Assembly: GCF_003034915.1 (NCBI RefSeq)
Contig: NZ_PZJX01000043.1
Span: 102,292-166,291 of the forward strand
Length of the DNA: 64,000 nucleotides
Reading direction: 5' to 3'
Source of the DNA: Mesorhizobium helmanticense
GTDB lineage: Bacteria > Pseudomonadota > Alphaproteobacteria > Rhizobiales > Rhizobiaceae
Notes under the pieces: model-generated
Databases searched by the model: none
What the model saw: the letters and a program-made list of their open reading frames with translations, nothing else
What the model was told of the DNA's origin: nothing
In this document: piece after piece, positions 53,362 to 63,984 of the stretch
Numbering within the stretch: the first letter of the stretch is position 1
How the letters are laid out: each line of letters opens with the position of its first letter
Position numbers and translations under genes: made by a program

Positions 53362-53876
53362 TCCTGGCAACCCTTCAGCTCAAACACATCCCACGGCACT
53401 TTCGAAAACCCGTTCTCACCATAGGCCGCCGACATTTGCAGCGACGGCCCGAGGTCGGGAAAGATCAGCGTCTTCGGCGCGTTGACGCCTTCAGCCGGCA
53501 GCAAGGCGATCTTGCCCTGCTCATCGGCACCGTAGATGACGCCCTCCCACACCGTGCAGGCGGCGAGCTCGTCGCCGGTCACGTCGCCGGTCGGGCATTT
53601 GTACATCAGCGAGCCATGCGGCCGCGCCACGCCTTCCGTCCACATGACGATGCCGTCGAGCACGACGCTATTGTCGAGTACCATCTTGAACGTATTGGTG
53701 ACGACGGGCGATTCCCCGGTCGGCCTGAAATCGATGCCGGCTTCGCTTTCGGCATCGCCATAGACGGCAAGTTCCAGCGGGCAGGCGGCGAAAGCCGCCG
53801 ATGCGAACATGACTGGCCCGGCCGCGAGCGATGCGGCCGACACAATCGCATACTGGTGGAAGGAACGGATCGTCAT
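53358..53876 (-). CDS. hypothetical secreted protein (172 aa)
   Basis: Signal peptide (cleavage after AFA near 30), then a periplasmic domain with conserved-looking cysteines (ACPLELAVYGD, YKCPTGD, LAACTVWEG, LKGCQE), probably in disulfides. Homologues are uncharacterised as far as I can tell. Between sucB and lpdA; the stop overlaps the SDR start by 4 bases. Confidence 0.75.
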   Translation of the reverse strand: MTIRSFHQYAIVSAASLAAGPVMFASAAFAACPLELAVYGDAESEAGIDFRPTGESPVVTNTFKMVLDNSVVLDGIVMWTEGVARPHGSLMYKCPTGDVTGDELAACTVWEGVIYGADEQGKIALLPAEGVNAPKTLIFPDLGPSLQMSAAYGENGFSKVPWDVFELKGCQE

Positions 53877-53885
53877 CTGTCGGTT

Positions 53886-54467
53886 CTATCCGCCTTGAAC
53901 GTTCCGATCGACCATGAAGATCGTGGCCAAAAAATAGTCTATCTCGAAGGCAACGTTTGCGCGCGCGCCGACCGGTATGGCGTTTACCTCGTATTTGAGG
54001 GTCAGGCTGCGAGAGCCTTCCGCCAGCTCGATATAAACGTCACGCTCATCGCCCCCACCGATTGTCCACTTGAATTCGGGCTTATTCAGTAACTGCAATG
54101 CCTTGGGCAGGCTGTGGATCGCTATCGGTTTGCTGCCTGCAAAAATTGCGGGATGTCGCCCCAGATCGATGTCCAGATCGCCTTGCCAGGTCGTCATCAT
54201 CCCGCCGACCTGTAATCTTCCAAAGACAGGCTCGACCATGATTGACCTCAGGCGAAAATCGGGGCCGAAAAAGAATTCGCAATTCGCACCGTAGATACAC
54301 CACGCTGACGTAGTATCTCCGTGACGATAAGGATCGTCCGCTCGCAGATCATCGGGATCTATCAAGCCGCGAATCGTTTCCCGGTTGCTTTTGCCGAGTT
54401 CTATCGGCCCCGCGCGGCCTGTCGCCAGAAGTTCGAACAGATCAATTGGTTCGACGGGGTCGGTCAC
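53886..54467 (-). CDS. uncharacterised 193 aa protein, visibly lower GC
   Basis: No signal peptide or membrane segment. The N-terminus FELLATGRAGPIELGKSNRE then SAWCIYGANCEFFFGPDFRL resembles small stand-alone proteins of the style 'G-P-L-LG-S-R-EV...YG-L-FFF' that occur as orphan, possibly immunity-like, genes. This is a resemblance only. The base composition looks less GC-rich than the neighbouring suc genes and it sits 10 bases after sucB and 9 before the next gene. It may be a horizontal insertion into the TCA cluster. Confidence 0.65.
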   Translation of the reverse strand: MTDPVEPIDLFELLATGRAGPIELGKSNRETIRGLIDPDDLRADDPYRHGDTTSAWCIYGANCEFFFGPDFRLRSIMVEPVFGRLQVGGMMTTWQGDLDIDLGRHPAIFAGSKPIAIHSLPKALQLLNKPEFKWTIGGGDERDVYIELAEGSRSLTLKYEVNAIPVGARANVAFEIDYFLATIFMVDRNVQGG

Positions 54468-54477
54468 CGAGCAAACC

Positions 54478-55773
<1,296 letters not shown>

Positions 55774-55823
55774 TGTGCCTGTCCGTTCTGTCTCGTTTGA
55801 GGTTCTATTCGCCCAATTCTGTT

Positions 55824-58811
55824 CTATTCACCGAGCGCGTCTTCGAGCAAGGCGGCAAGCTGGGCAAGATGCTTCGACATCAGTCCGGTCGCCGGCGACG
55901 CCGCGGCCGGCCGGCCGGTATAGCGCACCCGCTGATGCTTGGCGTCGATATGCGCCAGCACCCATTCGAGATACGGATCGATGAACGACCAGGCGCCCAT
56001 GTTCTTGGGCTCCTCCTGGCACCACACCATCTCGGCATTGCGGAAGCGCGACAGTTCGGTGATCAGCGCCTTGGCCGGGAACGGATAGAGCTGTTCGACG
56101 CGCAGCAGGTAGATGTCGTTGATGCCGCGTTTCTCGCGCTCCTCGTAGAGGTCGTAATAGACCTTGCCCGAGCACAGCACGACACGGCGGATCTTCGAAT
56201 CCTTGACGAGCTTGATCGCCTGGCCGGACAGCAGCTGGGCATCGTCCCACAACAGCCGGTGGAACGCGCTTTCGCCCGATATTTCCGGCAGCGTCGACAC
56301 CGCCCGCTTGTGGCGCAGCAGCGACTTCGGCGTCATCAGGATCAGCGGCTTGCGGAAATCCCGCTTCAGTTGCCGGCGCAGGATATGGAAATAGTTGGCC
56401 GGCGTCGTGCAATTGGCCACTTGCATGTTGTCTTCGGCGCAAAGCTGCAGGAACCGCTCGAGCCTGGCCGAGGAATGTTCGGGGCCCTGGCCTTCATAGC
56501 CATGCGGCAGCAGACAGACGAGGCCCGACATTCTCAGCCACTTGCGCTCGCCGCTGGAGATGAACTGGTCGAACACCACCTGGGCGCCATTGGCGAAGTC
56601 GCCGAACTGCGCCTCCCACAGTGTCAGCGCCTTCGGCTCGGCCAGGCTGTAGCCATATTCGAAGCCAAGCACGGCTTCTTCCGACAGCATCGAGTTGATG
56701 ACCTCGAAGCCGGCCTGCGCGGCCGACAGATTGTTGAGCGGGATGTAGCGGGTCTCGTCGCGCTGGTCGTAGAGCACGGAATGGCGTTGCGAGAAGGTGC
56801 CGCGTTCCGAATCCTGCCCGGACAGCCGGATCGGGTTGCCGTCGAGCAGAATGGCGCCGAAGGCCAGCGCCTCGGCCGTCGACCAGTCGATGCCTTCGCC
56901 TGACTCGATCGCCTGGCGGCGGTTCTCGAGGAAGCGGATGATGGTCTTGTGTGCCTCGAAATCCTTGGGCACCTCGGTCAGCTTCTTGCCGATCTCCTTC
57001 AAGGTCTTGACCGGCACGGCGGTCTTGCCGCGCCGCTGTTCGTCCTGGTTGTCGGCCGAGCGCAGCCCCGACCAGGCGCCGTCCAGCCAGTCGGCCTTGT
57101 TGGGCTTGTAGTGCTGGCCGACCTCCCATTCGGACTCTAGATGCGCCCGCCAGTCGGCCTTCATCTTGTCGAACTCGGCCGGGGTGATATGGCCTTCGGC
57201 GATCAGCCGGTCGGCATAGATCTGCACCGTCGTCTTATGCTTGCGGATGTTGGCGTACATGATCGGCTGGGTGAAGGCCGGCTCGTCGCCCTCATTGTGA
57301 CCGAAGCGGCGATAGCAGAACATGTCCACCACGACAGGCTTGTGGAACTTCATGCGGAACTCGATCGCCACCTTGGCGGCGTGGACCGTGGCTTCCGGGT
57401 CGTCGCCATTGACGTGGAAAATCGGCGCCTCGATCATCTTGGCCACATCCGACGGATAGGGCGAGGAGCGCGAGAAGCGCGGATTGGTGGTGAAGCCGAT
57501 CTGGTTGTTGATGATGAAATGCAGGGTGCCGGCGACCCGGTGGCCGCGCAGGCCCGACAGGCCGAGGATTTCGGCGATCACGCCCTGGCCGGCAAAGGCG
57601 GCGTCGCCATGCAGCAGCAGCGGCAGCACCTTGGCGCGCTCTTCCAGCGGCACGATCTCCTCGCGGCTGCGGCCGAACAGATAGTCCTGCTTGGCCCGCG
57701 CCTTGCCCATCACCACCGGATCGACGATTTCCAGATGCGAGGGATTGGCGGTCAGCGACAAATGCACCTTGTTGCCGTCGAACTCGCGGTCCGACGAAGC
57801 GCCGAGATGGTACTTCACGTCGCCCGAGCCCTCGACCTCGTCGGGGGCGGCCGAGCCGCCCTTGAATTCGTGGAAGATGGCGCGGTGCGGCTTGGCCATC
57901 ACCTGGGAGAGCACGTTCAGCCGGCCACGATGCGCCATGCCGAGCACGATCTCCTTCATGCCGAGCTGGCCGCCGCGCTTGATGATCTGTTCCAGCGCCG
58001 GGATCAGCCCTTCGCTGCCATCGAGGCCGAAGCGCTTTGTGCCCTTGAACTTGACGTCGGCGAACTGTTCGAACCCTTCGGCCTCGACCAGCTTCTGCAG
58101 GATCGCCTTCTTGCCGGTGGCGGTGAAGGTGATCTCCTTGTCGGCGCCCTCGATGCGCGCCTGGATCCAGGCCTTCTCCTCGGGATCGGAAATATGCATG
58201 AACTCGACGCCGAGCGTCGAGCAATAGGTGCGGGTCAGGATGTCCAGCATCTGCCGGATGGTGCCGAATTCGAGCCCGAGCACATTGTCGAGGAAGATCG
58301 GCCGGTCGTAGTCGGCTGCGGTGAAGCCGTAATTCTCCGGCGACAGCTCGTTATAGTCCTCGAGCGGCTTGGCGATGCCGAGCGGGTCGAGATTGGCGTG
58401 CAGATGGCCGCGCATGCGATAGGCGCGGATCATCATGATGGCGCGCACCGAATCGCGCGTCGCCTGGTGCACATCGGCATCGGAAAGCACGGCGCCGTTG
58501 ACGACCGCCTTCTCCTTGACCTTCTTCTCCAGATGCTTTTCGACGAGGCCCCAATTGCCGTCGAGCGCCGACACCAGCTCGCCATTGGCCTGCATCGGCC
58601 AGGACGGCCTGGCCCACGATGCGCCCTCGGCGTTCTTGCGGACATCGCCGGCATCGTCCTTCAGCGCCGCGAAGAAATCCTGCCATTCGGGGTTTACCGA
58701 TTCGGGATCGTCCTCATAGGCCGCATGCAGCGCCTCGATATAGTCGGCGTTGCCGCCATAGAGGAAAGAGGTAAGCGAAAACTGGTCGTTGGCCTGATCT
58801 TGTCTTGCCAT
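55824..58811 (-). CDS. sucA: 2-oxoglutarate dehydrogenase E1
   Basis: Thiamine-diphosphate decarboxylase of the 2-oxoglutarate complex, 995 aa. MARQDQANDQFSLTSFLYGGN is the rhizobial N-terminus, so the start is ATG 58811 and the 21 codons upstream are repeat sequence. GMAHRGRLNVL, GDAAFAGQG and the TPP region are intact; the C-terminal transketolase-like half has LEAQFGDFANGA-type motifs. The ribosome-binding AGGAG is about 24 bases from the ATG but a 7-bp hairpin lies between (see 58812-58840). Confidence 0.96.
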   Translation of the reverse strand: MARQDQANDQFSLTSFLYGGNADYIEALHAAYEDDPESVNPEWQDFFAALKDDAGDVRKNAEGASWARPSWPMQANGELVSALDGNWGLVEKHLEKKVKEKAVVNGAVLSDADVHQATRDSVRAIMMIRAYRMRGHLHANLDPLGIAKPLEDYNELSPENYGFTAADYDRPIFLDNVLGLEFGTIRQMLDILTRTYCSTLGVEFMHISDPEEKAWIQARIEGADKEITFTATGKKAILQKLVEAEGFEQFADVKFKGTKRFGLDGSEGLIPALEQIIKRGGQLGMKEIVLGMAHRGRLNVLSQVMAKPHRAIFHEFKGGSAAPDEVEGSGDVKYHLGASSDREFDGNKVHLSLTANPSHLEIVDPVVMGKARAKQDYLFGRSREEIVPLEERAKVLPLLLHGDAAFAGQGVIAEILGLSGLRGHRVAGTLHFIINNQIGFTTNPRFSRSSPYPSDVAKMIEAPIFHVNGDDPEATVHAAKVAIEFRMKFHKPVVVDMFCYRRFGHNEGDEPAFTQPIMYANIRKHKTTVQIYADRLIAEGHITPAEFDKMKADWRAHLESEWEVGQHYKPNKADWLDGAWSGLRSADNQDEQRRGKTAVPVKTLKEIGKKLTEVPKDFEAHKTIIRFLENRRQAIESGEGIDWSTAEALAFGAILLDGNPIRLSGQDSERGTFSQRHSVLYDQRDETRYIPLNNLSAAQAGFEVINSMLSEEAVLGFEYGYSLAEPKALTLWEAQFGDFANGAQVVFDQFISSGERKWLRMSGLVCLLPHGYEGQGPEHSSARLERFLQLCAEDNMQVANCTTPANYFHILRRQLKRDFRKPLILMTPKSLLRHKRAVSTLPEISGESAFHRLLWDDAQLLSGQAIKLVKDSKIRRVVLCSGKVYYDLYEEREKRGINDIYLLRVEQLYPFPAKALITELSRFRNAEMVWCQEEPKNMGAWSFIDPYLEWVLAHIDAKHQRVRYTGRPAAASPATGLMSKHLAQLAALLEDALGE

Positions 58812-58840
58812 TTTGTCTGCGGAGCCTGGCTCCGTCTCCT
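58812..58840 (-). promoter_or_regulatory. sucA ribosome-binding site followed by a spacing hairpin
   Basis: Minus strand: AGGAG (58840-58836), then a perfect 7-bp stem CGGAGCC / GGCTCCG (58834-58828 with 58826-58820) with a minimal loop, then 8 bases to the ATG. Folding the stem reduces the GGAG-to-ATG spacing to 9 bases. This is an inference from pairing only. Confidence 0.5.
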
Positions 58841-58849
58841 TTTTTTGGA

Positions 58850-58959
58850 GGGGAGTAGGGCAGTAGGGGAGCAAGGCAGTAGGGAAAGCTGGCGGTTGCC
58901 GCGCTCGGTCCCGTTCTTCCTATTCCCCTACTGCCATACTGCCCTACTCCCTTACTGCC
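58850..58959. repeat. palindromic GGCAGTA-type repeat, copy 2
   Basis: Left GGGAGTAGGGCAGTAGGGGA (58851-58870) is repeated inverted in TCCCCTACTGCCATACTGCC and CCTACTCCC (58924-58951), with a second GGCAGTAGGGA unit inside. Same heptamer as 17964-18043 but longer and less perfect. Lies directly between the sucD stop and the sucA leader. Confidence 0.88.
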
Positions 58960-59862
58960 TTAACCTTTGATCGCCTCGACCAACGTCGTGCCAAGCCTTG
59001 CCGGCGACGGCGAAACCTTGATCCCGGCCGATTCCATCGCCGCGATCTTGTCCTCGGCGCCGCCCTTGCCGCCGGAGATGACCGCGCCCGCATGGCCCAT
59101 GGTTCGGCCGGCCGGCGCCGTGCGGCCGGCGATGAAGCCGGCCATCGGCTTGCTTCGGCCACGTTTAGCCTCGTCCTTGAGGAACTGCGCGGCGTCTTCC
59201 TCTGCCGACCCGCCGATCTCACCGATCATGATGATCGACTTGGTCTCGTCGTCGGCGAGGAACATCTCCAGCACGTCGATGAACTCCGTGCCTTTGACCG
59301 GATCGCCGCCGATGCCGACGGCGGTGGTCTGGCCGAGGCCGACATTGGTGGTCTGGAACACAGCTTCATAGGTAAGCGTTCCCGAGCGCGAAACAACGCC
59401 CACCGAGCCCTTGCGGAAGATGTTGCCCGGCATGATGCCGATCTTGCATTCGTCGGGCGTCAGCACGCCCGGACAGTTGGGCCCGATCAGCCGCGACTTG
59501 GAGCGGTCGAGCCTTGCCTTGACCTTGACCATGTCCATAACCGGAATGCCTTCGGTGATGCACACGATCAGCGGGATCTCGGCTTCGATCGCTTCCAGGA
59601 TCGCCTCGGCCGCACCCGCCGGCGGCACATACACGACCGAAGCGTTGGCGCCGGTCCTGGCCTTGCCTTCGGCGACGGTTGCGAAGATCGGCAGGTTCTC
59701 GCCCTTGGCGCCGGTCCAGGTCTCGCCGCCCTTCTTGGGGTGGATGCCGCCGACCATTTTCGTGCCGTGATAGGCCAGCGCCTGTTCCGTGTGGAACGTG
59801 CCGGTCTTGCCGGTCAGGCCCTGCACGAGCACCTTGGTGTTCTTGTCGACGAGAATGGACAT
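58960..59862 (-). CDS. sucD: succinyl-CoA synthetase alpha subunit
   Basis: Makes ATP (or GTP) from succinyl-CoA, with SucC. 300 aa: CoA-binding Rossmann domain (VLVQGLTGKTGTFHTEQAL) and the active phospho-His in MGHAGAVISGGKG. Its stop lies in the repeat copy 58850-58959. It is separated from sucC by 1.6 kb with four accessory genes. Confidence 0.97.
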   Translation of the reverse strand: MSILVDKNTKVLVQGLTGKTGTFHTEQALAYHGTKMVGGIHPKKGGETWTGAKGENLPIFATVAEGKARTGANASVVYVPPAGAAEAILEAIEAEIPLIVCITEGIPVMDMVKVKARLDRSKSRLIGPNCPGVLTPDECKIGIMPGNIFRKGSVGVVSRSGTLTYEAVFQTTNVGLGQTTAVGIGGDPVKGTEFIDVLEMFLADDETKSIIMIGEIGGSAEEDAAQFLKDEAKRGRSKPMAGFIAGRTAPAGRTMGHAGAVISGGKGGAEDKIAAMESAGIKVSPSPARLGTTLVEAIKG

Positions 59863-59889
59863 GGGTGATTACGCCTCTGAATTCAGCGA

Positions 59890-60306
59890 TTACAAGAAAG
59901 GATTGACGGCCCGCACCGAGCCATAAACCTGGTTGTGGTTGAGATCTTCGGTGTAGAAAATCGGTGCGCCGAGGCGCTCAGCGGCAGCGAGGAGCGCTGC
60001 GTCGTAATATTTGAGTTGATAGCGTCGCGCGACGCGCAAGCCGGCGATGACATAGTCCTGATCGACCGGGACAAACGGGAACGTGCCGAGAAACACCAGC
60101 CACTGGTCGACAACGGCATCGGCAGTGACGGATTTTCGCCGTGCGACATTCGCGAACTCAACCAGCGTCTGCCCAGAGACGCCAAAAGCGGTCTCGAGCA
60201 CAAGCCTTTCTGCGATATCGTGTCGGCGGGGATCACTTGTCCTCTCCGAAGCCGCGTACAGGAGGACGTTCGAGTCGAGAAAGCATTCTATCTTCTCGTT
60301 CAGCAT
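59890..60306 (-). CDS. PIN-domain toxin (VapC-like)
   Basis: 138 aa ribonuclease toxin of VapC type. The four acidic positions are visible: D11 (CFLDSNVLLY), E in LVEFANVARRK, D in KYYDAALLAAAERL and the ED of FYTEDLNHNQ. The likely start is ATG 60306, which lies 74 bases inside the antitoxin gene. VapC targets are often tRNA-fMet or rRNA; here not known. Probably co-transcribed with the sucC-cupin-DUF1579 genes upstream. Confidence 0.85.
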   Translation of the reverse strand: MLNEKIECFLDSNVLLYAASERTSDPRRHDIAERLVLETAFGVSGQTLVEFANVARRKSVTADAVVDQWLVFLGTFPFVPVDQDYVIAGLRVARRYQLKYYDAALLAAAERLGAPIFYTEDLNHNQVYGSVRAVNPFL

Positions 60307-60529
60307 AGATCTCGTCCCGACTCCATTTGTATGCGGGGCCCAGGTCGAGCGGAGTTTCGGCCATGAGCTTGCGCATACCTTCCCGCGCCCAGGCAATCCG
60401 GTCTTCCTGCTCCACTTCATGCGCAAGCAGGGAACGAATGAGGGCGTTAAGCGTCGTCTTGCGACGTTCGGCAAGGCCTCGCGCCTGTTCAAGCAGGGTC
60501 TCGTCCATGGCTAGGGTGACATTCTTCAT
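60233..60529 (-). CDS. VapB-like antitoxin (ribbon-helix-helix)
   Basis: 98 aa. The N-terminal KNVTLAMDETLLEQARGLAERRKTTLNALIRSLL fits a ribbon-helix-helix or AbrB-like dimer; the charged C-terminus (WSRDEIYAEREDRMLSRLE) would bind the toxin. ATG 60529 is tentative (no strong ribosome-binding site). The 3' end overlaps vapC by 74 bases, much more than usual. Upstream CACATA-n-TATGTG at 60541-60563 may be the autorepressor site. Confidence 0.82.
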   Translation of the reverse strand: MKNVTLAMDETLLEQARGLAERRKTTLNALIRSLLAHEVEQEDRIAWAREGMRKLMAETPLDLGPAYKWSRDEIYAEREDRMLSRLERPPVRGFGEDK

Positions 60530-60612
60530 CGCTCGTCTCCACATAAATCCACAGTCTTAATATGTGTGATTATGTGTAAACCATCAACTGTCCTGTGCGC
60601 GATCTCCATCGC

Positions 60613-61110
60613 TCAGCCTTCCCCCGACTCGGAAGGCGGAACGCGCCGATAAAGCCCGCTCACCATCTCTTGCCAAGCGTCGCTGCCCACGGGCTGGAAT
60701 TGCAACCGCATGCGATAGCTGTCCCTGCCGTCGAAGTCGTAGGTGACACGTGCGGCTCCTCGCGGCGATGAGCGCAGCAGCGTCAGGGTGTTGCCTTCCC
60801 ACGCGCCGGTTGCCGGCGAGGCCGGCACAAAACCCATCGAATCGAACTGGTGCATGGTGACGACGCTGTTTTGCTGGTCGAAGCCGAAGACGCTATGCGC
60901 ACCGAACGAGACCGTGCCGTCGCGGCGCTGGCGATAGCGCTGCACCACGAACAGGCCGCCGAACTGTGCCTCTGCCGTCACTTCCGACGTCGCCGGGCCA
61001 CCATCGGCCCACTGTGTTTCCGCCACATCTTCCTCGCCCCGCCACGCGCCGACCAGCGCCTGCAGGCGCTGGTGATCGGCCGAGAGCGAAGAGAAGGTTG
61101 CAGCGTTCAT
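60613..61110 (-). CDS. DUF1579 family protein
   Basis: 165 aa, a lipocalin-like small barrel of unknown function. HQRLQALVGAWRGEEDVAETQW at the N-terminus, SEVTAEAQFGGLFVVQRYRQ and the repeated GFDQQNS..MHQFDSMGF are typical DUF1579 motifs. It is followed 83 bases later by vapB and preceded by the cupin gene, 3 bases apart. Its presence between sucC and sucD is unusual. Confidence 0.82.
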   Translation of the reverse strand: MNAATFSSLSADHQRLQALVGAWRGEEDVAETQWADGGPATSEVTAEAQFGGLFVVQRYRQRRDGTVSFGAHSVFGFDQQNSVVTMHQFDSMGFVPASPATGAWEGNTLTLLRSSPRGAARVTYDFDGRDSYRMRLQFQPVGSDAWQEMVSGLYRRVPPSESGEG

Positions 61111-61113
61111 GGG

Positions 61114-61485
61114 TCAGAGCCGCTTCAGGTCGGCGACGGTGAGATCACTCTTGGCGTTGCCGGTATTGAGCGTCGTCGCCGGCTCGAACATCAGCACCAC
61201 CGGCTCCGCGGTGAGCGAGCGCGGCCGATGCTCGACGCCGCGTGGCACGACGATGAAATCGCCCTCGCCCAGCTCGACCGGACCGTCGCGGAAATCGATG
61301 GCGATGCGGCCACGCAGCACGAGGAAGGCTTCGTCCTCATTGTCATGCGCATGCCAGTCGAAGACATCGCCGAACTTGGCAACCTTCGCCTGACTGTCAT
61401 TCACGTCGCCGGCAACATGCGGATCGAAGACTCGCTTGATCTTCTGATCCGCCGCTTCGACGAGGTTTATCTTGCGCGGAGGCAC
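61114..61485 (-). CDS. cupin domain protein
   Basis: 123 aa with one cupin barrel. Motif 1 WHAHDNEDEAFLVLRG contains the metal-binding H-x-H and Glu; motif 2 PRGVEHRPRSL has the third His, so a metal site is likely. Substrate unknown. It starts 4 bases after the sucC stop and almost overlaps the DUF1579 gene, so both depend on the TCA transcript. Confidence 0.88.
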   Translation of the reverse strand: MPPRKINLVEAADQKIKRVFDPHVAGDVNDSQAKVAKFGDVFDWHAHDNEDEAFLVLRGRIAIDFRDGPVELGEGDFIVVPRGVEHRPRSLTAEPVVLMFEPATTLNTGNAKSDLTVADLKRL

Positions 61486-61489
61486 AGGC

Positions 61490-62683
<1,194 letters not shown>

Positions 62684-62718
62684 GGCTTACTATCTCCGGG
62701 TTACTTCGAGGCGAGATG

Positions 62719-63687
62719 TCACTTGGTGGAAAGATGTGGGGCGATGTTGACGCAGGCCTCGGTCAGGCCCTGCACCGCCGCTACCGAACTGTCGAACATC
62801 TTCTGCTCGCTCTTCGAGAGCTCGATTTCGATGATGCGCTCGACACCGCCGGCGCCGATCACCACGGGAACGCCGACATAGGTGTTTTTCACGCCATACT
62901 GGCCGGAGAGATGCGCCGCGCACGGCAGCACACGCTTCTTGTCCTTGAGATAGGCTTCGGCCATCGAGATCGCCGAGGCGGCCGGCGCGTAATAGGCCGA
63001 GCCCGTCTTGAGCAGGCCGACGATCTCGGCGCCGCCGTCACGTGTGCGCTGCACGATCTGGTCGAGCTTTTCCTTCGAGGTCCAGCCCATCTTGACGAGA
63101 TCGGGCAGCGGAATGCCGGCAACGGTCGAATAGCGGATCATCGGCACCATGGAATCGCCATGGCCGCCGAGCACAAAGGCGGTGACGTCCTCGACCGAGA
63201 CCTTGAATTCCTCGGCCAGGAAGTAGCGGAAACGCGAACTGTCGAGCACGCCGGCCATGCCGACCACATGGGTCTTCGGCAGGCCTGAGAATTTCTGCAG
63301 CGCCCAGACCATGGCGTCGAGCGGATTGGTGATGCAGATGACGAAGGCCTTCGGCGCGTATTTCTTGAGACCGGCGCCGACCTGTTCCATCACCTTCAGA
63401 TTGATGCCCAGGAGATCGTCGCGGCTCATGCCGGGCTTGCGCGGCACGCCGGCGGTGACGATGCACACGTCTGCGCCCTCGATGCCGGCATAGTCGTTGA
63501 CGCCGGTCAGCCTGGAGTCGAACCCGTCGACCGGCGACGACTGTGCTATATCGAGGCCCTTGCCCTGCGGAATGCCCTCGGCGATATCGAACAGCACCAC
63601 GTCGCCGAGATCCTTGAGGCCGATCATGTGAGCGAGCGTGCCGCCGATCATGCCCGAGCCGATGAGGGCTATCTTGTTGCGTGCCAT
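62719..63687 (-). CDS. mdh: malate dehydrogenase
   Basis: 322 aa lactate/malate-fold enzyme that oxidises malate to oxaloacetate with NAD+. NAD site ALIGSGMIGGTLAH at 7-20, the malate-specific Arg (R83 and R89 in VPRKPGMSRDDL), and catalytic H176 in LGGHGDS. First gene of the mdh-suc-lpd cluster. Two LacI-type operators lie about 133-175 bases upstream. Confidence 0.97.
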   Translation of the reverse strand: MARNKIALIGSGMIGGTLAHMIGLKDLGDVVLFDIAEGIPQGKGLDIAQSSPVDGFDSRLTGVNDYAGIEGADVCIVTAGVPRKPGMSRDDLLGINLKVMEQVGAGLKKYAPKAFVICITNPLDAMVWALQKFSGLPKTHVVGMAGVLDSSRFRYFLAEEFKVSVEDVTAFVLGGHGDSMVPMIRYSTVAGIPLPDLVKMGWTSKEKLDQIVQRTRDGGAEIVGLLKTGSAYYAPAASAISMAEAYLKDKKRVLPCAAHLSGQYGVKNTYVGVPVVIGAGGVERIIEIELSKSEQKMFDSSVAAVQGLTEACVNIAPHLSTK

Positions 63688-63819
63688 GTCAGGATGTTTT
63701 CCCTTTGTCTGTGACTGCGCCCAAATCTTAACGACTTGATGACGGCGTGAGGAAGAGGCCGGTATGCAGCGGAGAACCCGCGAGAATTAGCCGCACCCAA
63801 TAGCTCCGGCTCGGAAAAT

Positions 63820-63861
63820 ATTCAATCGATTATTTTCGAGTGAATTATTTCAATCGGTTAG
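63820..63861. promoter_or_regulatory. paired LacI-type operators upstream of mdh
   Basis: ATTCAATCGATTATT (63820-63834) and TTTCAATCGGTTAG (63848-63861), 28 bases apart, the first with the palindrome AATCGATT. The same motif stands upstream of sdhC (36173-36185), suggesting one regulator for both TCA operons. No other function visible in 63688-63984 (313-base gap to the window end). Confidence 0.55.
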
Positions 63862-63984
63862 AAACAATGGGAATTACGTAAACGTCAAAGTTTGTAAGCC
63901 GACTTGGGAAGCTTTACACAATGATCGTGAAAATCTGAAGGCTGTTTCCGGGCGATGACGCCCTTGTGATGCGCGCCGCCAAAT

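Noticed and set aside
57141..58970. 609-codon plus-strand frame opposite sucA
   Set aside because: Antisense shadow of sucA; ends inside a repeat.
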